Source: Paramacrobiotus metropolitanus (Eukaryota > Tardigrada > Eutardigrada > Parachela > Macrobiotidae). From it: 64,000 nucleotides of DNA. The translations under genes and the position numbers were made by a program. Where the stretch lies: the NCBI RefSeq assembly GCF_019649055.1, contig NW_026570420.1:1-64000 (forward strand), read 5' to 3'. The notes under the pieces are model-generated. The model saw nothing but the letters and a program-made list of their open reading frames with translations, searched no databases and was not told the DNA's origin. Positions 47,002 to 58,730 of the stretch are shown piece by piece; position 1 is the first letter of the stretch; each line of letters begins with the position of its first letter.

Positions 47002-50000
47002 CTAGAAGATCTGGATGCGGTGGTTGTCGCGGTCGACGACCAGAATGTGCCCATCCGGCGACACGGCCACGCCCTCCAGCCCCTTGAACTCGCCCAGCAC
47101 GGTGCCCCAGGAGCCGAAGCTGGAGACGAAGCGGTAGTCGCGGTTGCCGAAGATCTGCACGCGGTTGTTCCCGGCGTCCCCGACGAAGATGTAGTCGTTC
47201 TCGTCGACGGCGAGGCCGCGGGGATACTGCAGTTTCCCGTCCGTGGTGCCTTCGCTGGCGATCGTGGCGACTTGGCTGTTGTCGCGCACGTCGTAGACGA
47301 CGATGCGGTTGTTGCCGCTGTCGGAGATGAAGATGCGGTCGCCGGTGGCCGACAGCGCGCAGTAGTGCGGGTTGTTCAGGGAGGAGGCGCGCACGCCGGC
47401 CGACCCGAACTTCCCCACAAACCGCCCGTCCAGCGTGAATTTCTGGACGCGGGCGTTGTCCTTGTCGCACACGTAGATGTAGCCGCCGCCGATGCACAGT
47501 CCGTACGGATACTGGAACTGGTTCTCCAGGTGGCCCTCGCTGCCGAAGGAGTGGATGAACCGCCCGGCAGCGTCGTGGATGCTGACGCGGTGGTTGTAGC
47601 GGTCGGAGACGACGATGCGCCCGTCCGGCGCCACCGCAATGCCCGCCAAGCAATCGAACTCGCCGGGTGCGCTGCCGTACGTGCCGAAGGCCTTGACGAA
47701 CGTGCCCGACATGTCGAAGATACTCACCTGCAAGCAACCAACAGGGCACTGTGCTTAAGGCTGCGCGTGTTAATACATGTAACGAAACGGGACGTGTGTG
47801 TCAATCGCCATTCAGTTAGTGTGCACGCGTGCAACATGTCAGTTAGTGTGGCGGGCGGATGCAGCGCTGCGTTACCCTGTGGTTGGATGAGTCGGCCACG
47901 GCGATTCGGCTCTCCGGCGTCACGGCCACACCGCGCGGCCAGTTTAGCTGGCCCGGCTCTGTTCCCCGAGCACCTACCTTTGTAGGATTCCTCCCTGTCC
48001 AAAGGTCACCCCAAATTATTACACATTTACAGACCGATCTTCTAGTGACCTTTGGCTAGGTCGAAAGGTCATTTGAGATTATTACGTAACTTAAAATGGA
48101 GGAGGTGCTACTGACCTTTGCGCAGGTAGACACTATCCCGGGTAGCGCCCAGATCCCGGCCCGAGGAGGCGCCCCCGGCCGTACTCGTCCGTCGGCGATT
48201 GTTCGCGGGACTTGGCCTTGTTGGCTAGGTAGCGCGTGTAGTATGGCATTTTTTCCGCACGGTCCTCCTCGTCGGAGTCGTTGTTCAGCAGCGGCGTCCG
48301 GGCCCGCCGGTTGTTCACCGGGCTGGTCTCCCGCAGCGCCGACGCCGCACTAGCCACCGAGCTGTACGGTGAGCGGGCGCTGGTGGTGGTGGGGGCGACT
48401 ACCGCCGGCGTGCTGTCGTCCTGCGACCCGGCCGTGGTACTGCCGAAACGCCGGCGCCGCCGGGCAATGGCCACTTCGCAGGCGCTGGACCCGCCGCGTC
48501 CGGAGCGGGCGCTGGCCGTGTCCGGGGTCGTTGTGTCGCGTTGGTACAGACGGGTGGCGCTGGTGTCGAAGTCCGTCAGTTCCGAGGTCTTCGCGCCGCC
48601 ACTGCAACAAAAAATTCTACAATTTCTGTCCGGCACGGGCTTCCGGGAGATTTTACCGGTAGCGACGCCTCCCGTCTCCCGACACGCTCTCCGTACTGTC
48701 CTGCGTCTCCAGCCGGCGGGTGCCGTACCGTCCCCGTCCGGCCAGGGCGTCGGCGATCTCGTTGTCGGTGTCCCCGCCCGATCCCCGTCGGCCGCTCTCA
48801 TCCACACTCTCCCGCAGCAATCCGAGGTCCGCGGTGTGGGATCTAGAGTCCTTGTACTTCTGGCGGCGGGCCGCTGGGTTCTCGACGGCCGTGGTGGGGG
48901 TCGTGGTGGTGGTGCTGCGGGGCGTGAACACCGGGTCGGTGCCTGTTGTCGAGCTCGGGTCCGTCGCGGTAGTCAAGCGGTTGACCCGAGCCAGATACGA
49001 GGCCGGCGCGCTAGACTCCCGTATGTATTCGTTGCGGGTGGGGAACTCCAGGGCGGTGGTGTTGTAGCGGGAGGGCGAGGATTCCAGGCGGCGATCCCGG
49101 TACTCCCGTAAATCTTCCCCTAAAATAAAACCGCCATAATTTTAACTTCGCTTCGGTTAACGAAGAATGCACTTACCGGCGCGTCGGGTCATGTATTCAC
49201 TCTGAAACTGCGGCAGCTGGATTGCCGGTTGATTCACCGGCTGCTGTTGTTGCAGTTGCTGCTGCTGGGCGGCGGTCTCCGCTTGTTCCTGTTGCTGCCG
49301 CTTATACTCGGCCAGTGTCGCCTCAAACTGGCTCTGAATCAACTGCGTGGCCATCCGCTCCGAATTTGTCACAAACCGGTTGAAATGCATCGTGTTGACG
49401 TGTAACTCCCCGAATGCCAGGATGCACTGGTGCAGTAGATCCGGCTCCGATTGACCTTTGATGAAGCGCAGACTCTTGGTGAACTCCTGCGCGTCGGGAC
49501 TGAAGTTCTTCAGGAAGTCCAGACTCTTCTGAAATTTGTCCTTGAAGGTGGCCGACTCGGCCATGAAGTCTTCGACAGTGGAGGCCGGATCCTCCAGCAG
49601 TTTGTTGGCGGCCTCCATGGCCACGTTCAAGGACTTTGCCTCCTCGTCCAGATTGTCCTGCATGTGCTGCATGGAGCGCTGCTCCGTCTGCAGGAAATTG
49701 TTGACCTGCGACAGGAGTAGTTCCTCGCGGTTGCGGATCTCCTTGATGTAGCGCGCCACCATGTCCTTGATCTCCTCGCGAATGGCGCTGGCGTTGGTGG
49801 TCAGCTGGGCTTCGTTGCGCTTAATGTAGCCGGCCGCTTCCTCCAGCCGCGACTAAATAGTGACCTTTTCTAACTGCCCTGTTTCTTAGATTTCTTAGGT
49901 TTCTTAGATTTCCTGCACTTCCGGCCACCGGAAGTCCCGGACTTACCACTCCGCGTTTGACCTGGTTAATGAGCCGGCCCAGTTCCCGTTTGAGGATCTC

Positions 50001-51460
50001 GGCATGGCCGTCGCGGCAGTCGTTGCACACTTTCCGATCACAGTGGGCGCAGTTTTTCAGCTCCGCGTTGTCGCCGCAAACCTGTCAACAATTTTCGGTG
50101 TAAAAAATTTCCGGCGTTGTTGATCTCTAACGGTGACGATCCCGTGCGGAAAACACAGCACAACATGTGTGTTGTTGACACGGTCGTGTTTTCTACTGGG
50201 AAATTCGCGGGGGCGGACAGTTGGCGCGGCTATTTGCAGCGCTCACCAACGCACACACTAATCGCCTGCGCGTCAACAGTATATACGAAAAAACCGGTCT
50301 TACCGTGCAACGCTGCAGCACAGGCGGCGCCTGCATCGCTTCCCCGGGATCCCCGCCCATCGCCTCAATATGGACCTCCATGAAGCGCACCATGGTTAGG
50401 TTGGTGGGGTAGTTTTCGGGGTTGGAGCAGTGGTGCTCGGTGCGGCATTCCGGACACTTGATCTGCCGTTTGACCCAGTCGTACAGTCCTGCAAGCACAT
50501 GCGCCGCGTTACTCTTTCAGTCAGTTATATCACCGGATAGTTTATGTACTTTCGCAGCACATTTGCTTTTTGCCATTTACACAGGCAACAAACGTCGTCC
50601 CGGCTGGATTACATCAGCCCGGGAGGAAACCGCCGGCGTCAGCAGTGCTGGCTGATGTGCTAGTCGAGCTGATGGCACTATTAATACGCCCATCAGCCCC
50701 GTTGCGTAAATATCACTTGGCACCCGTAAATCATCTGGCATTTCAGACGATGCGGGCAGTGCCGAGCGCAGCCGGTTGACAGGAGGGGAACGCTTAACCT
50801 GCTTGTTTCCCTCCTGATTTTTCTTTCTTAACCGACTTAACTATGAAAAAATCAAGCGCATATATGACGCGTTCGAGGGAGTTGATTACCGGCTTCACCT
50901 TGTACTCACAAATAAGACAACTCCCCGAAAGTGTACACTGATATCAAATGTCTACGGCGTAAGCCATATGCCTTTAATTAAAAGCACGTCCTTCGATGCT
51001 TCCCTTGCCCACTAACCGCACCTCATAAAATTATATGTTACTTTTAACAAAATTAGATCTAATTTGGCATCAAGCTTTTCGGTAGAGTAGATAAACGATT
51101 TTAATTTGTATTCACAAACGAGACGACTCTCCGAAAGTGTACACCGGCATCAACTGCCCACGACACGAGCCTTATATAAACCGAATTACCTTCGAGACAG
51201 TGACCGCAGAAGGAGTGCTGGCAGGGCAGCATCTTGGGCACCCGGAAGCGGTCCATGCAGATGCAGCAGGTCATGAGGGCCTCCAGCTGCGCCGAGCCGG
51301 GATGCGGCAGACCACCGCCGCCCGTGGCGGGGGCGGGCGGGGCCAGCGCCGCCTTCTTGGCCTCCTCGGCCGCTTCGGCCGCCATGCGCGCTTTGATCTT
51401 CTTCTTCTCCTGGGCGATCTCGTCGTTCTCCTCGTCGTAAGGCTCGATGCGGCGCGCCAT
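47002..51460 (-). CDS. TRIM-NHL protein (RING, B-box, coiled coil, NHL), eight exons
   Basis: Exons are 51460-51190, 50488-50304, 50081-49947, 49852-49177, 49119-48657, 48601-48116, 47973-47876 and 47727-47002, about 1,012 aa. Residues 65-105 are a RING finger (CCICMDRF, LPCQHSFCGHC, KCPECR), implying ubiquitin-ligase activity. A B-box follows (ELKNCAHCDRKVCNDC), then a long coiled coil with a Gln-rich end (residues about 200-420) and a Ser/Thr/Arg-rich linker. A C-terminal NHL propeller has repeated NHR blocks (NWPRGVAVTPE, DRYNHRVSI, DSGNNRIVVYD, DRDNHRIQIF). TRIM-NHL proteins act in RNA regulation or protein turnover, often in muscle or development; layout suggests the NHL-1/TRIM32 group. 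The frame is broken once: a run of five C at 48172-48176 seems one base too long. All other joins keep phase. Confidence 0.9.
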
Positions 51461-51567
51461 CCTGCCGCTGATTAACAACACCACACCCCAAACACCATAA
51501 CAATCAGATTAAATAATAAAAAAACAACACTTGAGAGATTATTTCAGTGTTAGGACATTTTTGGGCG

Positions 51568-51681
51568 ATGGAAGTAGACAGCGCAGAGGACGAAATGGAG
51601 CAGTGCTGTGATTGCCTAATTGAGCAAATGAAGGAGCGCAGTGTTTATCTAGATCGCTCTACAACGTTCATATCCGACTAA
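51568..51681 (+). CDS. Small open frame, 37 codons
   Basis: ATG at 51568 opens MEVDSAEDEMEQCCDCLIEQ and closes at TAA 51681. It is divergent from, and about 110 bp upstream of, the TRIM-NHL start codon. The acidic composition with a CCDC cluster looks protein-like, but there is no family match that I know. It could be a short peptide gene, a first exon, or chance. Confidence 0.25.
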   Translation: MEVDSAEDEMEQCCDCLIEQMKERSVYLDRSTTFISD

Positions 51682-52951
51682 TTTGCTACCCAACATCAGC
51701 GTTCGAACGCGGACGACTGATTTTCTCCTCAGCCGAACGACAACGTACGCACGCCGCATCTTCAGTTAAACTAAGCTGCTTTGCCGAGCCGCGGCTATTT
51801 TTACCCGGCCGTTTGACTCATCCCGCGCCGCAGCGCGTCATGCGGCTATGAATCGCGCTGTATCTGTCGGCTGCGCGTGTCCACGGCAAATGATACGTGG
51901 CCGCGACAAAAATAGACATGGATGCTGCTTATTCCAGCGAATGCCACCAATCCGGTTAAGTGCGCATACTGCATATATACACCGATCTAAATACATAACT
52001 CAATGCTGGCTCATATCTGCACTCCGTTTATATTACTGCTTGTATTTTCAACAACACAGCGAATTAACTGATTACTTAGGAAGAAAAGCACCCGGTGAAA
52101 AACAATCACTTTGCTAATTATTTTCAAGCGCTGCTATGTTTTCCGGTCAACATTAATCAGCTTAACAGGAAAACAGCGGCACCGGCTTTCCGGAAAGGTT
52201 GGATCACGGGAGCCGGTGTATGTTGTATTCGGTGTGTGGGAGACGGGTAGGGTTTCCTTGACGTCGACAGCGGCGTGAATAACCGCTCGCGCCAGCTGAC
52301 CCTCAACGCCGACGTCGACGGTGCGCGGTTGGGATGTATGTACACGGAAGCAACACGCTACTCAATCATTCCTCTTGCTGCGCGGGTAATTATAGTTAGA
52401 ACACAGCATCTGCCGGATGACCACACATTCCCGCGTCCACACCGGCACATGCACGTCACAACGCATTAAACTGCAAATGTACCCGGCTTGTTAACCCCAC
52501 ACGCTCCGGATTATCTTTAAATCTATGCAGCTTTTATTTCGAATTGCTACAACTTATTTACGGAAAATAAAAAAATTAAATTAAATTCAAAGAATAAATT
52601 AAGTTATACATATTTTCTGAAAAAAGAAATTTTCTGAGAGAATCTGCGCTAATATGAGTAATTAGATAGAAAAGGAAATTATCTAATACTTCTAAAATCC
52701 AAACCAATTAAATAAATAAATTATTACGTACAGTGGACGGTATACGGCAGTTTTACCGGGAAAACTGGCAGCTTGACTCACAAATTACCACTTGGAAATT
52801 TGCTCAGTGACTAACGCTGTTGATTATTATCGTAACAGAGCCGGCACATGTCGATTACTGTCAGATCGGTGGCAATAAGCGTGCACAATTTATTTGGCAG
52901 TTAGCTAATTTAATTGGCAACCGGCAACGCGTGCGCTTTTGACTGGTAAAA
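51682..52951. other. Intergenic, no gene seen
   Basis: No exon is supported. The stretch from about 52550 to 52730 is AT-rich. Confidence 0.4.
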
Positions 52952-53676
52952 ATGATGCACAGAACACAGCGGCAGTTCGCAAATGATACGCGTTGGGCGA
53001 AATGTTTTCAGTTGATCCTTGTGGGACTGAATTCCTTCAGCGACTGCCGGCCTATTACGGAAGGTATAGTTTAATTATATCTTCTTGTACACAAACTAAA
53101 ATAATATCAGCATTCGGAAGTAGGAAAAAAGCTGTCGGCAGGTGACAATGCAGACATTGAGGAGAATGGGCGCTATTCGTTGACGCTGTTGGAGGGCGGG
53201 ATTCTGCGCGTGGACACGATGACCACGCTGGAGGCGGTACGGTATGCTTAGCAATAATCTCTCCAGGAACTAATGCACACGCTGGGCTTCCTGCACGAAC
53301 ACGCCTGGACGGACCGCGACGCGTACATGTCGGTGCACATGCATGGACAATCTCATCGACTGTACGACTTTACACCTGTATTACTTATCCAGTTTCCCTA
53401 AATCTCTTATAGCGGAGGCCGTGCGAAACAACTTCCAGAACGGGTATGTTAACGCCAGCACGTTGGGGTGGCCCTACGATTACCATTCCATTATGCACTA
53501 CCCTTCCACCGCCTTCGGGAAAACCCCGTTGACCGTGACCATCACCCCGAAACGATCCTTTCCCATTGGACAAAATTAAAATCTAAGCTACACGGATATA
53601 ATTCATATCCACGAAGCGTACAACTGTTCCGTGGAACACAAAGGTCACCTTGTTTATTCAGCCGCACTACCGGGAT
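52952..53676 (+). pseudogene. Astacin-type metalloprotease, internally deleted
   Basis: Exon 1 (52952-53063) has a hydrophobic leader (WAKCFQLILVGLNSFSDC). Exon 2 (53142-53241) continues TEGDNADIEENGRY in phase and resembles an astacin propeptide start. The next exon (from 53267) jumps to ELMHTLGFLHEHAW, the astacin zinc site HExxHxxGFxHE without its first His. The join does not keep frame, so the N-terminal half of the catalytic domain is missing. A 4-base insertion at HM(CATG)DN and a TAA in place of a residue in GQN-stop-NLSYTDI add further damage. The Met-turn segment survives (YDYHSIMHYPSTAF), as does the closing cysteine EAYNC. The gene could not make an active protease. The original enzyme would have been a secreted zinc endopeptidase. 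Confidence 0.82.
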
Positions 53677-53704
53677 CTTTATTTTAAAGTATTGGGTTTT
53701 GTAG

Positions 53705-54060
53705 AAGAGGTCTTCCTGGTGGGTGAGTACCATGCGTATAACCAGTCGCAAGCCGAGCATGTTTGCCACACGGTGGGCGCGGTGCTCGCGACGAAATCAC
53801 AGTTGCAAACAGCGCGGGACGCCGGCGCCAGTTGGTGTCTGTACGGTTGGCTGGTGGACGATATGACGGCGCCCACTTCCCCAATAACATGCATGCACGC
53901 CCACCCGGATGGCTGGTCCGGTCAGATCGGGCGGATTAGCCGGGTCGAAGAGGAGTTTTGTCACGGTTTTGTCACGACGGCCGGTTTCTGGCGACGTGTT
54001 ACGGGGTCAAGTTGCGGAAGGAGCGAAGTTGGGATGTGCCGGTGCATCCTAACAGTTTTT
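53705..54060 (+). CDS. Link-domain exon (hyaluronan-binding-like), possibly astacin gene 3' part
   Basis: After a TTTTGTAG acceptor, the frame reads EVFLVGEYHAYNQSQAEHVC, then GAVLATKSQLQTARDAGASW and CLYGWLVDD...PIT. This matches the Link (Xlink) fold: an Ala/Glu-x-x-Cys, GAxLA, QLxxA, Cys-x-x-GWLxD and PI. The closing cysteine (CYGVK) is found only in a neighbouring frame near 54000, so a frameshift or a missed intron is likely. It starts about 30 bp after the astacin fragment ends, on the same strand, so it may have been one astacin-Link protein or a neighbouring gene. A signal peptide was not found. Confidence 0.6.
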
Positions 54061-54275
54061 GTGGAGTACACACGACCGCACTGTACGGCAGACCGATGCA
54101 GTGAATTTACCAGTTATTTAATATTGTAACATCATGTTATTTGTTACATCTCCTTAAAAAGATTCCGGCATTCAAATTCTGGAGCTAAATTATATGCCGT
54201 GCGCAAAATAATAAGCACAAAAAAAATACGTTATCGTGTTGCTATCGATAAAATTCGGCGCCCGGTTCCATGGAC

Positions 54276-57200
54276 TCAACGGTAGCCTTCGGGTGGGGCT
54301 TTCTCGTAGATGGGATTTTTATAAGTCTGCACCGGTTTCTGGTATATCGGGTTTTCGCTCTACCAAGACAGAATTACTGTGAATTCTGGACAAAATGCGA
54401 GATGCCGGTTAACGTTGCAGCCTACTTCGTAGTTCCATTCGGCACGCGACTGCCACTTGGAGCTCTCCACCTCGTCGCGCCACTTCTTGTACTGCCGACG
54501 GTCGTAGATGGTGACGATGCATTTCCACAGACAGAGCAGCAGCAGCCCAATTAGAACGATGCCCACGACCACGCCCAGAATGATGGGCATGGCTTGCACC
54601 GGGGCAGGACACACTGTGTATCAACCAAAACCCTTAAATAAATTTTCCGAATAAATGTCTATATATCGCTGAACCTTTATCGCGCTGCACTTCGATGCTG
54701 GTCGGCTCCGTCCCGTAGTAAGAGAAATAAAAGGTGCAGTCGTCGCTCGCGTCGCGGCCCAAGCACGCCGTCTCCCCCGGCAAGTCCGCTGCAATCGACT
54801 TATTCAATTACTTCATTTATTGAATTACTAGTACATTAGTCAGATTGGATTAAACAAATATTAGGTTAAAAAATCACCTTCGGCCACTTTCACCAGCGTG
54901 ATGTTGTAAACGCTACAATTAGCGGCACACTGATTTCTGTCTGCCAGTTCCCCGGTCTCAAAGCCTCGGCACTGCGCACACGGCCGAAAGGTGTCGCACG
55001 GGCTGGGACAGGTCGGACACAGCTCGCACGTCGCGCCGGAGTATTCCTCCGAATCACAGGCGCACCGGCCGCATACGCACTGCCCGCGGCCGCTGCATAA
55101 TTTCTACAATCGAAATAAATTTTTTATAATTTTAGTGAAGAATGATGCTTAATACTGACCTTTAATTTTTTTATTTTTTGAATTTTGCTATTTTTAAAAA
55201 ATAATTTTGAAATAATAAAATAATTTTATAGTATAAAATATTACAAAAAATATTTTGCAGTTATTTTTATACTTTTTTATTTTTATTTATTTTTTTCTTT
55301 TTATTTTTTTTCTACCATAATGGAAGACGTTTACCCCGTTGGGACTGCGGCAGGCATCCGTCGACTCCTCACACTCGCACGCCTGCCCCGTCCACCCGGC
55401 CTTACACACGCAGGTTTTGCACTCGCACGTGCCATGATCCGGGCCTAAAGACAAGGTACAGTAAGAACCGGGTCGAACGGTCACCGAGACACCGCTTACC
55501 GCCGCAAACTGCCCCCTGGTGGCGGTCGCAGGAGAAGTTATCGCATTCGCAGTGTTTGCCGCTGATCACTTCGTTCACCGACTAAAGAAGCCGGAAATAA
55601 GATAACAGTGACCTTCAGCTGTGCGACCGTACGTACCTGCATCGGGTCGCATTGGCACTCACCGCAAACGCACTGTCCGCGTCCCGAACACAGCACGGCA
55701 CTCGTGTTGTCGCTGTAAGAAAAATAGTAAGCCGATACTTAATTTCAAAAATAGAAAGAACGAATAAAATTATTTTTAAAAGTATTATAATTATAAAAAC
55801 ATTATTTTTTTATCATATAAAATAATTTTTTAATTAATAAAAATTAAATAAATAAAAAAATAATAATAATAACTAAATTAAAAATAAATATTAGCAACGA
55901 AGTAAACTTACGCTCGGCAGCCGATATTCTTGTCGTCGCCGGGCACCGTGTCCGCGTTGCACTCGCAGCTGCGCCCAAACGTTCCCGGCATACAGCTACA
56001 CACGCCGCAGCTGTACGTGCCGTTAAAACTGCACTGCGCCGCGTTCTCCGGCGTCACCTGCATCTCTGCTTTGTCGCAGTTGCAGGTGGCAATAATCTCC
56101 AGCTCCACGAAGGTCTCCTCGTTGGAGGCTACCGGCGAGATTCGGAAGGGAAAGCGGTGCGGGCCGGGCCCTTTGGGTACGCCCACAATCTCGATATCGA
56201 CGCGCCATTCGACCTGTTTTAAAGGTCATGGATTGTTCGAATTGTAGGTCGAAGAAGCACGGTAGCTTAATTACCTCGGAGCCGATGCGAAGACCTTTGC
56301 ATTCCTTGGTCTTGTCGCGCGGCGCACCGGCCGCTTTCATGCAGGACGAGTAGTAGGTCAGCTTGACGAACTCGGACGGGGCGTTGTCCTCCAGCTGCAC
56401 GGATTCCGTGATTTTCTGTCGAATAAATAAATTGTGATCCATTGATTGTACAGTGTGCAGCAACCTACGTTGTACTGGTCTTTGATCAGTTCGACCACGT
56501 TGGAGGAATCCGTGGCCAGCTGACCGGTGACGCAGCCTTTAATCAGCGCGCACAGCCGCTCGTAGTCCTCGTGTTCGGCTTCGGTGACGGCGAAGATCAA
56601 GTTGATGTCGTTCTCGGCGGCCACCTTGGCTAACTGACTTACCGACGGATAATCCTGACAAGTACAACCGTTACCGATCGTCGCTGCTAATTAAACTCCA
56701 AAAAACCTTGCCTGGACGGTGCTCTCGGAGTACTGCAGTTCGCCGTTGGCTTTCGGTACTAAATGGCAGAGTTCGTCATTTCGGTTCACCACGCCGCCCA
56801 ACTATACATATAAACGAGGATAAAAAAGGAAAAAACGATAAAAAAAAGGTTATGCACAAATAAAAAAGGTAATGCACAAACATTGGATCAGCCTGAGCTG
56901 GACAAAGCTCAGCGAATACGAGCCGGACCGGAAACTTGTCAAAGCCGAACCCGGAACGGGCTGGGCCGGACTGGACAAGACCCGACCGATTTCATGCGTA
57001 ATACAACTGACCTTTCCGTCACCGGCGGAATGGAAGGCCGCGTCCGTGGACAGCACGAGCAGGCGTCGGGAGTTGTCTCTCCATCCTACTTCTTTCTACA
57101 ACAACGCTACCCGTAACGCACAAAAGTATTGTACAAGATAGTCGTAATTACCTTGCAGACGATGGCCTGCATCATGGCGTCAAAACCGCCCTCCGGTGCG

Positions 57201-58328
57201 TCCAAATTTCCGGAGATTTGCGCGTCATTGACCCTGGTCTAGTACACCACACACAAATGTAAACCGTTTCATCGCCAAGTGGAAGCTAGAGTCCGTACCT
57301 CAAACTCGTGCGCTTCCTCGCTGAGCGTCATATGATGGATGTACCCGTACGGCGCCGCGCACGACGGACACGGCTCCACCACCCTGCAATTCAGCCCCAC
57401 GTTCATTTAACCAGCAGTGTCGTTACGCTTTTCGACGTTGCTTACTTTTTGGGAACGATGCTGATGTAGGGCATGAGCGTCTTGTCGACGAAGGAGCCGA
57501 AGCCCAGCCGGAAGTTGGTGGTCAGGTTGTTCATCTCCTCCGCTGCACCGACACCACCCACACATCTTAAAGCACAAAGGTCTCAAAGGAGACACAAGCG
57601 ACGCCTCACCGAGGGTCCGTCCGAGCGAGGCGATCTTAACCTTATCGTCCAACATGGAATAGGAGAGATCCATCAGATAGTAGAGATCTACCGGTCGGCG
57701 GGTCTGCCGGAACTTCACCGTCAAACTCATCGTGCTGCCTATATAAAAGCAAGATCCGTTACGCTTTCCTCTTATAGATTAGGCTAATTAAGCGTACGTG
57801 GGCGCATCTTCATTGACACTTTTTGGGGCGCGATCTGGATCTCTTCGCTCGGCGGATTATCCTATGTAAAAACGGTGAAACGTTTGTATTACTAACGATT
57901 CCGTGGAGTCTGGCTTACGACGTAACGATCCTGGACATTCTGCGGCTCGACGATCTTTGCGTTGGAACACTTTTTCTCCAGGAGCACGGACGGCAGATCA
58001 CAGCGACTGACGTACGGTGTAAAATCCTAAATTCAGGTAATTAAACAAATCAACGGCGGTTTCACGGGAGAACGCTTGAGGAAAGGAGCGAACGATATTT
58101 ACTTCCTGCTCGCACCAGGCACAGCCGGGATGCGCCTGGATGCACGCTCCACAGGATTCGTACGGCGTGCAGAGATTCGAGCTGGCTGGCGCTGTAACGT
58201 CGATCAGCGTTAATTCATAAAATTCTCCATTTACTCCGATGCGTAAACGAACCTTGCGCTAAGCAGTAATGGCTATAAAAAATAATCCATAACACAGTTA
58301 AACGATACGGCCAGTTCGGCAGCATCAT
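54276..58328 (-). CDS. Integrin beta subunit
   Basis: Start [22 protein letters not shown] is a signal peptide (58328 downward). A PSI domain follows ([20 protein letters not shown]; about 58195-58100). The beta-I domain runs over small exons from about 57.77 to 56.4 kb, with the metal site DLSYSM at about 57660, [11 protein letters not shown], the [15 protein letters not shown] metal/ligand loop and [16 protein letters not shown]. Hybrid-domain exons come next, then cysteine-rich I-EGF repeats (for example [15 protein letters not shown] and [19 protein letters not shown]). The membrane helix is [20 protein letters not shown]. The last two exons (54613-54426 and 54359-54276) give a tail with [12 protein letters not shown] and two NPIY motifs, the talin and kindlin sites. 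It would pair with an alpha subunit to bind matrix. All key motifs are present. Exons are short and I did not fix every boundary. Confidence 0.94.
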
Positions 58329-58730
58329 CTTCGTCTTCTTTGCAGACAGCTTAAAATGGAACGGCACAGACCGAGGAACGCAGCAGGAAAGTGGAGCGTG
58401 TGTGTGCAGGACTGTGTTAGTCGGTTTGTTTGCATTGCGCATATTTGCAGCCTGAATGTTGCATGCAGTATAACGATATTAATTAGCGTGCTGAACAGGT
58501 GTTCCCGCGTGTGTAAGTGGCCCATCGGCGATAAGACTGCTTAGCCATGAACAGATAACGCTGTCATGATTCACGGCTACCGGCTTATCGCTACCGCAGT
58601 CATCGCTCGCATTTCCCCAATTATTTACTTATACTGCCGGCGTTGCTGGCGTCAATTACATGAACTAAATTTACTAATCTGTATTTATTTCATAAACGCG
58701 TATACATTACAGATTGAAAAGAAAGAGTAA
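58329..58730. other. Intergenic, no gene seen
   Basis: This is upstream of the integrin start codon and holds its promoter by position. No motif stands out. Confidence 0.35.
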
